Below are positions 53,082 to 60,757 of a stretch of DNA of 64,000 nt, in pieces (position 1 is the stretch's first letter; the number at the start of each line of letters is the position of its first letter). The DNA is taken from assembly GCA_051293835.1 (NCBI GenBank), contig JBPKMA010000003.1:1-64000 (forward strand), given 5' to 3'. This stretch comes from DATLZU01 sp051293835. GTDB lineage: Bacteria; Nitrospirota; Nitrospiria; Nitrospirales; Nitrospiraceae. The notes beneath the pieces are model-generated. The model worked only from the letters and a program-made list of their open reading frames with translations, did not search any database and was not told where the DNA came from. A program made the position numbers and the translations under genes.

Positions 53082-54248
53082 ATGGCTCGCTCCGATCTGA
53101 TTCTTTGGCTGCTCGTCGCCGGGACGTTCACCTTCCTGACCATTCCTGGTGTGGCACTGTTTTACGGCGGGATGGTGCGGAAAAAGAACGCCCTCAACAC
53201 CATGGCGCTTCCCCTGTTGGCGCTTGGGCTGGCGTCGATCGGCTGGCTGAGTGCCGGACTCGGATTCGACGTGAGCCGTATCGTTGGAGTGGTGACCGAT
53301 GCGGAGCGGAATATCGGGCCGTTGCCGTCGATCTTTGCTGCCGAGGCCGGGGCGCTGGCGTTGGCACTGGTGGCTGGTGCGGTGGTGGAACGGGTCCGGT
53401 TGCCGTTTTTTTTGCTGTTTTCGGTCTTCTGGATAGCGCTGGTTTATGGTCCACTCGCGTACTGGCTCTGGGGCGGCGGATGGCTTGCGAACCTGGGCAG
53501 TCTGGACTTCGCCGGAGGGGCGGTCATCCACATCAGCGCTGGGGTGTCGGCATTGGTAGCTGCTGTCCTAATCGGTCCGCGGAAAGGATTTGGGCAAACG
53601 GACATGATGCCGCACGATCTTCCTCTCTCGATCTGTGGTGCGGGCTTTCTCTGGGTGGGATGGTGGGGCTTTGCAGCCAAGCCGGGCGTGGCGACAGTGA
53701 CTGCGGTCACCAGCGCGTTCGTGGCGATTCACCTGGCGGCGGCCTCCGCTGCGTTGGCCTGGACTGCCGCGGAGTGGCTGCAACGGGACAAGCCCACCGT
53801 GTTGGGTACGGTTAGCGGGGCTGTGGCCGGGCTGGTGGCGATCGCGCCAGCGGCCGGCTATGTCGGTCCGCTCTCGGCACTGGTGATCGGGATCGGAGCT
53901 GGAGGCTTCTGTTATATGGCTGTGAACTTTGTGAAGCCGATTCTGGGGTACGACGATTCGCTGGATGTCTTCGGCATGCACGGTGTTGGTGGGACGTGGG
54001 GCATGGTCTCCACCGGGTTGTTCGCTTCCACGGCGGTCAATCCCGACGGAAGCGACGGACTGTTTTACGGGTATCCCTATCAGTTCTTTGCCCAGGTGGT
54101 CGCTGCTGCCGTAACCTGGGTCTACGCCGGCACGATGACAGCGCTTTTGATCAAGGTTCTTCAGCGGCTGATGTCGCCGCGCGTTGACCAAGAGGCCGAA
54201 GTGCTGGGGCTCGATCTCTCGGAGCATGGGGAGAAAGCGTATTCCTGA
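53082..54248 (+). CDS. amt: Ammonium transporter, Amt family (copy 4, divergent)
   Basis: 388 residues from ATG 53082; no clear ribosome site, so translation may be coupled to the gene ending at 53031. It lacks the signal peptide of the other copies and is clearly divergent (for example FYGGMVRKKNALNTMALPLL), forming a separate Amt subtype. Pore histidines H150 (GGAVIHISAG) and H300 (DVFGMHGVGG) are kept. It ends in LDLSEHGEKAYS. It is the transporter of the sigma-54 operon with Rieske, cytochrome b and octaheme genes. Confidence 0.95.
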   Translation: MARSDLILWLLVAGTFTFLTIPGVALFYGGMVRKKNALNTMALPLLALGLASIGWLSAGLGFDVSRIVGVVTDAERNIGPLPSIFAAEAGALALALVAGAVVERVRLPFFLLFSVFWIALVYGPLAYWLWGGGWLANLGSLDFAGGAVIHISAGVSALVAAVLIGPRKGFGQTDMMPHDLPLSICGAGFLWVGWWGFAAKPGVATVTAVTSAFVAIHLAAASAALAWTAAEWLQRDKPTVLGTVSGAVAGLVAIAPAAGYVGPLSALVIGIGAGGFCYMAVNFVKPILGYDDSLDVFGMHGVGGTWGMVSTGLFASTAVNPDGSDGLFYGYPYQFFAQVVAAAVTWVYAGTMTALLIKVLQRLMSPRVDQEAEVLGLDLSEHGEKAYS

Positions 54249-54318
54249 TGCGTGACACATGCTGTGTGACGTGCGGTTCCACGCGCACCGGCTACGCTTC
54301 ACGCGCCGCGGGTTCTGT

Positions 54319-54768
54319 ATGGCAGTGATCCACGACGATATCGGGCGACGGCGGTTTTTGAGTCAGGCCGTCATGGCGTTCGGGGCGCTGTTCGGGATCG
54401 GCACACTAGCCCTGCGGTTTGTGCAGTTCCTGGTGCCGAGTCAAAAGTCGAAACGGTACGAGGCGGTTCTGATCGGAACCAAGGCCAGCCTACCGATGGG
54501 CGAAGCGGTTCCTGTGACGCTCGGCGGCCATAAGATCATGGTGCTCAAGACCGAGGAAGGCGTCACGGCCTTTTCCCGACGCTGCACTGATCTTGGTTGT
54601 TTGGTCTCCTGGAACAAGGAGCGCGGGCAGTTTGTCTGTCCATGCCACCAGGGCATATTCGATAGGACAGGCCGGAACATCGCCGGCCCGCCACCGCGCC
54701 CGCTAGACAGGTATCAGGTGGTGGAACGCAACGGACAGTTGTACGTGAACATTCTTCAAACCGGTTAG
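54319..54768 (+). CDS. Rieske iron-sulfur protein with an unusual cluster ligand
   Basis: 149 residues from ATG 54319. A Tat-like/anchor N-terminus (RRRFLSQAVMAFGALFGIGT) gives one membrane helix. Cluster box 2 CPCHQG is normal (C107, C109, H110). Box 1 reads C89-T-D-L-G-C94, with Asp91 where the family has a histidine ligand; the codon is GAT rather than CAT. It would feed electrons from quinol with the next-door cytochrome b. The substitution may lower the potential or abolish the cluster. Confidence 0.9.
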   Translation: MAVIHDDIGRRRFLSQAVMAFGALFGIGTLALRFVQFLVPSQKSKRYEAVLIGTKASLPMGEAVPVTLGGHKIMVLKTEEGVTAFSRRCTDLGCLVSWNKERGQFVCPCHQGIFDRTGRNIAGPPPRPLDRYQVVERNGQLYVNILQTG

Positions 54769-54785
54769 CCGTCGGCTCTCGGTGG

Positions 54786-54821
54786 TCGGCCTTCGGTGTA
54801 ATGCTGAGGACCGAAGGCCGA
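54786..54821 (+). repeat. 12-bp inverted repeat before the cytochrome b gene
   Basis: TCGGCCTTCGGT (54786-54797) and ACCGAAGGCCGA (54810-54821) are exact complements separated by 12 bases, forming a stable hairpin 17 bases before the GTG start of the cytochrome b gene. Confidence 0.6.
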
Positions 54822-54838
54822 ACGTTGAGGGTGGCCAG

Positions 54839-55876
54839 GTGAAGGCGTTGGTGTCTCCGATTGAGATCAAGGCGGCCGCGCAAAACGGCAGAACCAAAAC
54901 CTGGATCGACTATATCCAGAAAGATCTGCCGCAACACCTTGATTGGTGGCCGTATACCCTGGGAGCGATTCCGCTCACTCTGTTCGGGCTTCTCGTCGCG
55001 ACCGGCCTGATGCTGACGTTCTACTACGTGCCCTCGCCGGAGCAGGCTTACGAGAGTGTCGAGCAGATCACGCATGAGATCTATCTCGGTTGGTTCGTCC
55101 GCGGTCTGCACAAGTTCTCGGTGGACCTGATGATCCTGTTCTTGCTTTTTCATGTGATTCGCGTCTTTCTGACGCGCGCCTATCGGACACCCGGCGAACT
55201 GAAATGGGTCACGGGCGCGCTGGTGTTGTTCGTGACCTTCGCGATGGGCTTCACGGGGTACTCGCTGGTGTACGACAACGTCTCGTATTGGGGGATGACG
55301 GTCGTGACCAACATGCTGGGGACGCTGCCGATCGTCGGGACGCCGCTACTCTATCTCTTGCGCGGTGGGGAAGAGGTGTCCGGCAACACGCTCTTGCGGC
55401 TTTATGACCTGCATACGAAGCTCTTGCCTGTTTTGCTGGCCGGCTTTGTGTTGGGTCACGTGCTGGTGGTCCGACTCGTCGGTTTCGCCGAGGTAGAGGG
55501 AAGCCGGGGCTCCCACCCGTTCTACCCCGAACACACGTTGAGGATGGGCGCGATCGCCGCCGGATTGCTGGTCTTGATCGTCGATTTGGTCATGATCTTT
55601 CCTCCGACTCTCGGCCAGCCGGCCAATCCCCAGGAGGTCGCTTCGGACGTTTCTCCGCCGTGGTATTTCTCGGCGCCGTACATGTGGATCACGTTGCTGC
55701 CCGGTCCGGTCGCGCTCTGGAGTATGGTGGGCGGCGCCGCGGTGTTCGTTGGGTATCCGTTTCTCGATCGGGCATTGTCGAAACGAGGGTGGCCGATGGC
55801 GATCGTGAACGCAGTAGTCGGGTCCCTGGTCGTGGTCGTATTCGCGGCACTGATGATTCTGGATACAAGGGTGTGA
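54839..55876 (+). CDS. Cytochrome b of a Rieske/cytochrome b complex
   Basis: 345 residues from GTG 54839 (an upstream GTG at 54782 lies in the repeat). Eight or so membrane helices. Heme b ligands are H91/H105 and H192/H207; the 14-residue gap between the second pair is like cytochrome b6. A Qo-site motif reads PPWY (273-276) instead of PEWY. The b6 and subunit IV parts are in one chain. With the Rieske protein it forms a quinol-oxidising module for the octaheme cytochrome. Confidence 0.92.
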   Translation: MKALVSPIEIKAAAQNGRTKTWIDYIQKDLPQHLDWWPYTLGAIPLTLFGLLVATGLMLTFYYVPSPEQAYESVEQITHEIYLGWFVRGLHKFSVDLMILFLLFHVIRVFLTRAYRTPGELKWVTGALVLFVTFAMGFTGYSLVYDNVSYWGMTVVTNMLGTLPIVGTPLLYLLRGGEEVSGNTLLRLYDLHTKLLPVLLAGFVLGHVLVVRLVGFAEVEGSRGSHPFYPEHTLRMGAIAAGLLVLIVDLVMIFPPTLGQPANPQEVASDVSPPWYFSAPYMWITLLPGPVALWSMVGGAAVFVGYPFLDRALSKRGWPMAIVNAVVGSLVVVVFAALMILDTRV

Positions 55877-55970
55877 ATGGGCGTTTGAGACGAGGCGCTA
55901 GGCGAAAGGCGATCGGCTCGTTTGCACGGGCGAAATGTCGACCTACAGCCTATAGCCCAAGGAGGATTCC
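55877..55970 (+). repeat. Spacer with related GGCGAT/AGCC words
   Basis: Words such as GAGGCGCTAGGCGAAAGGCG and CCTACAGCCTATAGCCCAAG resemble those in the 34552-34645 spacer. The end supplies AAGGAGG for the next gene. Confidence 0.4.
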
Positions 55971-57386
55971 GTGGACGAGACAGATGCCGAGCTGAGCCGA
56001 TTTCACGAACCCACATCGAATGGCAAACTCAATTTCACCCGCTATTTGATCGGCGGGCTGTGCTTAGTGTTGTTTCTCGCGCTGACTGGCGTCGGCTATG
56101 TTCAGGTGGAAGAGCGGCGGGGTGGTGGTCTGCGGCCGTTCATCTCGGCTGAGAACAAAAAATGCATAGACTGCCATCTGGCCAAGGATGTGTCGGTCGG
56201 CGGCATCAACGACTGGAAAGTCAGTGCGCACGCGCCTAAGGGCATTGGCTGTGTGGAATGTCACCGGGCGGAACAAGGCGAGCCCGATGCCTTCGACCAT
56301 TACGGCACCGTCGTGTCCACGCTCGTTACGCCCAAAGACTGCATGCGTTGCCATGACAAGGAGGCGCAGGAATTCTTACGATCCCATCACGCCAAGGGTG
56401 CACAGTTCATCGGATCGCTGGACAATTTTCTGGGGAACGTTGTGGAAGGCCCGGAGGTGGGGACGACGGGCTGCGCCGGCTGTCACGGGAGCGTCGTCAA
56501 AGTCATGGAGAACGGCAAGCTCCATCCTTCCACCTGGCCCAATTCGGGGATCGGACGGGTGAATCCCGATGGGTCGAAAGGGACCTGTTCGGCCTGCCAT
56601 GCTCGGCACAGTTTCTCGATTGCCCAGGCGAGACAGCCGGAAAGCTGCGGCCGTTGTCACATGGGGCCGGATCATCCACAAATCGAGGCCTACTACGAAA
56701 GCAAACACGGGGTGCTCTTTACGGCGAACAAAGAGAAGATGAAGCTGAACCTTCCCAAGGAGAAGTGGATTCCCGGACGGGACTATCTCTATCCGACTTG
56801 CGCGACGTGCCACATGAGCGCGACGCTCACGCAGGATACCACGCACGACGTGGGCGACCGCATCAGTTGGACCTTGCGACCGGTGGTCTCCACGCGACTC
56901 GAGCAATACGAGGAACGGCGCAAGGCTATGAGGCAGGTCTGTTCTTCGTGCCACAGCCAAGAGATCGTCGATCGCTTCTTTACCCAGATGGACAGCGGTA
57001 TCACGCTGTACAACGAGAAATTCGGCAAACCGGCCAAGGCGGCGATGGACCGGTTAAGGGAGTTGAACAAGATCACGCCGACTCCGTTCGACGAGGAGAT
57101 CGAATGGGTGTTCTATGAGCTGTGGCACCACGAAGGCCGTCGCGCTCGGCACGGGCTTTCCAAGGTTGCGCCGGATTACGTCCATTGGCAAGGCTTTTAC
57201 GAAGTGGCCAAGCATTTCTACACCAAGTTCCTTCCGATGGTGCGGAAACTTTCTCCAGATGTCGCCAAGGACCTGTTAGCCCAGGAAACCCACCGATGGG
57301 TCGAGAAGGGCATGACAAAGGAAGAAATCGCTCAGATGCTCGAGTTTTACGAAAAGGAAATGCAGGGAAAACGCGGTGGCACGTAG
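55971..57386 (+). CDS. Octaheme c-type cytochrome, hydroxylamine oxidoreductase-like
   Basis: 471 residues from GTG 55971, preceded by AAGGAGG. One N-terminal membrane anchor (LIGGLCLVLFLALTGVGYVQ, about 26-45). Exactly eight CxxCH motifs: starting at C65, C94, C124, C168, C206, C226, C277 and C324. The C-terminal pattern ELWHHEGRRARHGLSKVAPD then YVHWQGFYEVAKHF is characteristic of the HAO family. I cannot tell from sequence whether the tyrosine that cross-links heme P460 in HAO is present. The quinol module before it favours the reductive direction (nitrite or hydroxylamine to ammonium). Confidence 0.92.
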   Translation: MDETDAELSRFHEPTSNGKLNFTRYLIGGLCLVLFLALTGVGYVQVEERRGGGLRPFISAENKKCIDCHLAKDVSVGGINDWKVSAHAPKGIGCVECHRAEQGEPDAFDHYGTVVSTLVTPKDCMRCHDKEAQEFLRSHHAKGAQFIGSLDNFLGNVVEGPEVGTTGCAGCHGSVVKVMENGKLHPSTWPNSGIGRVNPDGSKGTCSACHARHSFSIAQARQPESCGRCHMGPDHPQIEAYYESKHGVLFTANKEKMKLNLPKEKWIPGRDYLYPTCATCHMSATLTQDTTHDVGDRISWTLRPVVSTRLEQYEERRKAMRQVCSSCHSQEIVDRFFTQMDSGITLYNEKFGKPAKAAMDRLRELNKITPTPFDEEIEWVFYELWHHEGRRARHGLSKVAPDYVHWQGFYEVAKHFYTKFLPMVRKLSPDVAKDLLAQETHRWVEKGMTKEEIAQMLEFYEKEMQGKRGGT

Positions 57387-57483
57387 AAAACAGCGGATTG
57401 TCGTCGAACCGCGGGTGTTCCCTCCTCTCTCTTGCGGGGTTGAAGTATACTAGGCTCCCATCATCAGGGCGATACTAGCGGAT

Positions 57484-58305
57484 ATGCAGAAGTCTGTGAA
57501 AGCCCGATTGGCTCACGGCCTGTTTCTCGACCGTGACTTTGAACGGTTTTGCCAGCAGCTTGCGAAATTCCGGCCGTTTCTTTTCTTTTCCGGAAAAAGT
57601 CGTCGGCCTCCCTTGACGAGTTTGATGCCACCACCGAACAACTGATCAGCCTGGTCTTCGGCGAGGCATCCGGTCACCTGGAAGCTTACCAGTACGCCAA
57701 GCTGGGTGAGGCGGCACGCTCGGTCAATTTGCCCGAAGAGGCGCAGGAGGGGGAGGAGTGCAGGATATCTTTCGCGAAAGCCTTCAATGACGCAAGCGCG
57801 TCATTGAGAGCTGCATCTCGGAACTGGAAGAGGAAAGGCGTCTGTGGCGTTCAGGAACGGGCGGATGAACGTATTGACCGGCCACGAAGGTGGCGCACTA
57901 CATGTCGCACGACGTCCGCGGCGTCCATCGAGATGCGACGATCAAAAAGGCCGGGCGACTGCTCCAAAAGTGGAAAGTTGGGGCCCTTTTGGTCGGTGAC
58001 GGCCTGCGCTACAATCGGCATCATCACAGATACCGATCTCAGCCGGAAAGCAGTGGCGCGCGGCCTCGACCCCAATACCACCACTGTCAAACCGTGCATG
58101 AGCAAATCGATCGTTACGATCGAAGACACTGAGCCGATGACCAAAGCGATCCGCCTTATGAAGTCGAACGGCGTTTGACACTTACTGGAGACGGAAGACG
58201 GCACGATCATCGGCGTACTCTCGGTTTCCGATCTGCTGCGGGCCTATGACGAGTTGTCCGGGCTGGTGTTGGAAGGGGGGCTGACGAGGACGGAGCGGTC
58301 CGCTC
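57484..58305 (+). pseudogene. CBS-domain protein, decayed
   Basis: Starts at ATG 57484. An N-terminal part (DATTEQLISLVFGEASGHLE) and two CBS domains (HYMSHDVRGVHRDATIKKAG; GIITDTDLSRKAVARGLDPN; CMSKSIVTIEDTEPMTKAIR) are spread over different frames. A TGA at 58177-58179 interrupts the last CBS just before HLLETEDGTIIGVLSVSDLL. Several frameshifts plus this stop make it inactive. Its original ligand is unknown. Confidence 0.85.
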
Positions 58306-60567
58306 TTAGAGCGCGCCGAAGTGCCGCTCGAAAAACGCCTGGGTCTCAGCCATGTGGCGGGCGAGGTCGGATTGTAAATGACTGGCTCCGGTCTGCCAGT
58401 CCTCGGTTGCATACCCAACCCGGCGGGCTAAGAAGATGAAGTCGTCTGACTCCGGTTTGGGCAAAACCAAATCTTTCGCATTCCCCCGCACCATCCTCAG
58501 GCCATCGATCAGCGTCCTGAAGAACAGGTAGGCCTGGCGCAGGTGCAGACCGTCGTCGCGCGCGACCAATCCGGTTTCGACCAGGGCTGCCAGCGCCTCC
58601 ATCGTGTTCGTGGTTCTCAACGCCGGATACCGATGGCCGTACATCAGTTGGAGATACTGGACGGCGTACTCCACGTCAATCAACCCGCCCGGGCTGTACT
58701 TGACGTTGATGCGTCCCGGCTCGACCAGCTCCTTCACCTGCTGCCGTCGCAGGTCGAGTGCGATCGTCAGATCCCACGGCGCGCCGCTGTATACGTACGT
58801 GTCTCGGTGCGCTTCGACCCGCTTGCCCAGGTGTTCATCTCCGGCCACGTGGCGCAGCTTGATCAGCGCCTGCCGTTCGAACGGGGCGGCTAACCCAGAG
58901 GGACTGTAATAGGTCCGTATTTCGTCGAGCGCATTGGCCAACGAGCCCTTGCTCCCGTGCGGCCGCAGGCGCACATCCAAATGAAAAATCCCCTCCTGCT
59001 TGGCCTCGATCCAACGCAAGAGTTCCTGGACCAACCGTTCGAAGTACTCGCTGTTGTCCAGTGGTTGGCGGCCGTCGGTCCGTCCTGAGCCTTCGTACAC
59101 AAAGAGCACTTCGATATCGGACGCATAGCCCAGCTCGCGGCCACCGAATTTTCCCATCCCCAGCACGCTTATGGGGCAACGGCGGCCATCAACGAGCCGC
59201 GGCCAGCCGTGGAGCCGTTCCAGTTTCGCTTGGCAGTCGACCACGCTTCGACTCACAATGGTTTCGGCCAACTGGGTGAGGGCCAGCGAAAAGTCGGCGA
59301 GACTTGTGGCGGGATCGAGGAGATGCTTCATATCGATCCGGAACAACTCTTCGTCCTTGAACTGATTCAGCGTGTGTTTCCGCTGCTCGTCGGTCCTGCA
59401 AGTCGCCAGCCGGCGGCTCAGGATCTTGTTCAATTCCTGTTTCGATTTGATGAGGGGCTCGACCTGATAGGCTTCCAGCATCGGCAGAAGATTGGTGTGT
59501 TGCCGGCGCAGGAAGTCCTCCCACAGGAAATCACTGGCGCCCAACAGGCGGGCAAGCAGCGGGAAAAATCGTTTGTCCTTGACGAAGGCAAGGCCCTTTC
59601 GACGTTTGGGTCCCTTGTCCTCTTTAAGGATCAAGTCCAGGAACTGATCGAAAGCCTCGATCGCTTTGGCAGGGTCCGGCGCCCAGGTGAGCGCGTGGGT
59701 GAACTGCTTGATCAGCACCGCGGTGACCCGGAGATTCTGCTGTTCGTCCGGATCGACGATCTTCTGTCCGTAGCGATCTCGGACGTAGAAACGGTCATGA
59801 AGCTTCGGGCCGACGTTCTCAAACTGGGCTTTGGTGATGTAGACGTTCCGCATGGCCAGCGCGTTAGCGAACGCGTAGAGGAAGGCAGGCGTGTCGTCCG
59901 ATCGGATGTCCATGATCGTGTCGGTCGCGGATTGGCTGTTGTCAAAGGTGATGTGCACAGGCTGCAGCAGGCCGGAGAAAGTGCTCCGCTGTTTACCGAG
60001 CCGCTCCACCAATTGCCGGTTCACGTGGTGGCGCGCCTCTTCGAACTGCTGGGCATCCAGCAGGTGGATCATGCGGTTCAGTTCACCGGTGAAGCGGCAT
60101 TGCTCTGCCGGAGAAAACACGACTCCGGCCATCGGACGCACACGGAAGAGATCGACAATCTTTTTCCGCGCGAGGCCCGGCCGGGCTTTGGGGCGGCGCG
60201 GGGGCCACGCCGATCGGGCGCGCGACGATGGGGACGGCGCTACATCTGTGAAGGTGTAAATGCGCCCTTCCTGGATGTCGAGCCCAAAGGCGGACAGCAG
60301 TCCGCAGATCGTGGCGAATTCCGAAAAGTAGTCGTAGGCTACGACCACGACCTCAAACGACGGGCCATCCTTCGGTTGAATATGGATTTGGCAGGGATGG
60401 TCCGGATCCAGGCGCGCCGCAAGCTGGATATGTTGCGCGACGTCGTTGGGCGAGAGGCGGGCGAAGTAGTCGGCATCCATGCGCGACACAAAATCGCGCA
60501 GAATGTCTTCCGCGACATCGGGGCACAGTGGCCTAAGCGCGTTGAGACGCTCTTCGGTGGTCATCAT
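58306..60567 (-). CDS. GlnE-like nucleotidyltransferase with N-terminal ACT-like regions
   Basis: 753 residues from the ATG at 60565-60567; the frame is open to 60834 but that part is repeat-like and unlike the family. ACT-like segments occur near residue 60 (SFEVVVVAYDYFSEFATICG) and 220 (AFLYAFANALAMRNVYITKA). The GlnE nucleotidyltransferase core is GMGKFGGRELGYASDIEVLF, with SDIE in place of the usual SDLD, then DVRLRPHGSKGSLANALDEI. The last part resembles GlnE helical bundles. It looks like the adenylyltransferase half of GlnE with added ACT domains. Whether it is active is uncertain because of the Asp-to-Glu change. Confidence 0.8.
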   Translation of the reverse strand: MMTTEERLNALRPLCPDVAEDILRDFVSRMDADYFARLSPNDVAQHIQLAARLDPDHPCQIHIQPKDGPSFEVVVVAYDYFSEFATICGLLSAFGLDIQEGRIYTFTDVAPSPSSRARSAWPPRRPKARPGLARKKIVDLFRVRPMAGVVFSPAEQCRFTGELNRMIHLLDAQQFEEARHHVNRQLVERLGKQRSTFSGLLQPVHITFDNSQSATDTIMDIRSDDTPAFLYAFANALAMRNVYITKAQFENVGPKLHDRFYVRDRYGQKIVDPDEQQNLRVTAVLIKQFTHALTWAPDPAKAIEAFDQFLDLILKEDKGPKRRKGLAFVKDKRFFPLLARLLGASDFLWEDFLRRQHTNLLPMLEAYQVEPLIKSKQELNKILSRRLATCRTDEQRKHTLNQFKDEELFRIDMKHLLDPATSLADFSLALTQLAETIVSRSVVDCQAKLERLHGWPRLVDGRRCPISVLGMGKFGGRELGYASDIEVLFVYEGSGRTDGRQPLDNSEYFERLVQELLRWIEAKQEGIFHLDVRLRPHGSKGSLANALDEIRTYYSPSGLAAPFERQALIKLRHVAGDEHLGKRVEAHRDTYVYSGAPWDLTIALDLRRQQVKELVEPGRINVKYSPGGLIDVEYAVQYLQLMYGHRYPALRTTNTMEALAALVETGLVARDDGLHLRQAYLFFRTLIDGLRMVRGNAKDLVLPKPESDDFIFLARRVGYATEDWQTGASHLQSDLARHMAETQAFFERHFGAL

Positions 60568-60680
60568 GTGAAGCGAAGGGCGAGAAAAGGCATTCACCGG
60601 CCGCTGACGGCTAACGCGGATAACCGACGGCCAACGGCTGAGAGCTGATACTGACAGCCCGCTCGCGCTCAGTATACCTG
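60568..60680. repeat. Divergent intergenic region with CGGCTGA-type repeat words
   Basis: The gap between the two GlnE-like genes contains repeated related words (CCGCTGACGGCTAACGCGG; CCGACGGCCAACGGCTGAGA; GCTGATACTGACAGC), similar to words at 36010-36040. No gene was found. Confidence 0.45.
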
Positions 60681-60692
60681 AACGACGGCTCG

Positions 60693-60721
60693 TTGTGCGT
60701 CCTCGTTCGCGTCGGTATAAT
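60693..60721 (+). promoter_or_regulatory. Predicted sigma-70 promoter of the + strand glnE-like gene
   Basis: TTGTGC (60693-60698) and TATAAT (60716-60721, perfect -10) with a 17-base spacer. Confidence 0.6.
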
Positions 60722-60757
60722 GCCAGCCGCATGGTACGGACGATTTCGGGGTCCCGC

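Noticed and set aside
45742..58305. All frameshifts as sequencing errors
   Set aside because: Only one lies in a clear homopolymer; others are deletions of several bases or nonsense changes and all cluster in the nitrogen island, while the first 30 kb has no broken gene. Read data would still be needed for certainty.
59209..60648. 479-codon open frame on the + strand opposite the GlnE-like gene
   Set aside because: The - strand contains the nucleotidyltransferase motif and family structure; the antisense frame has none.
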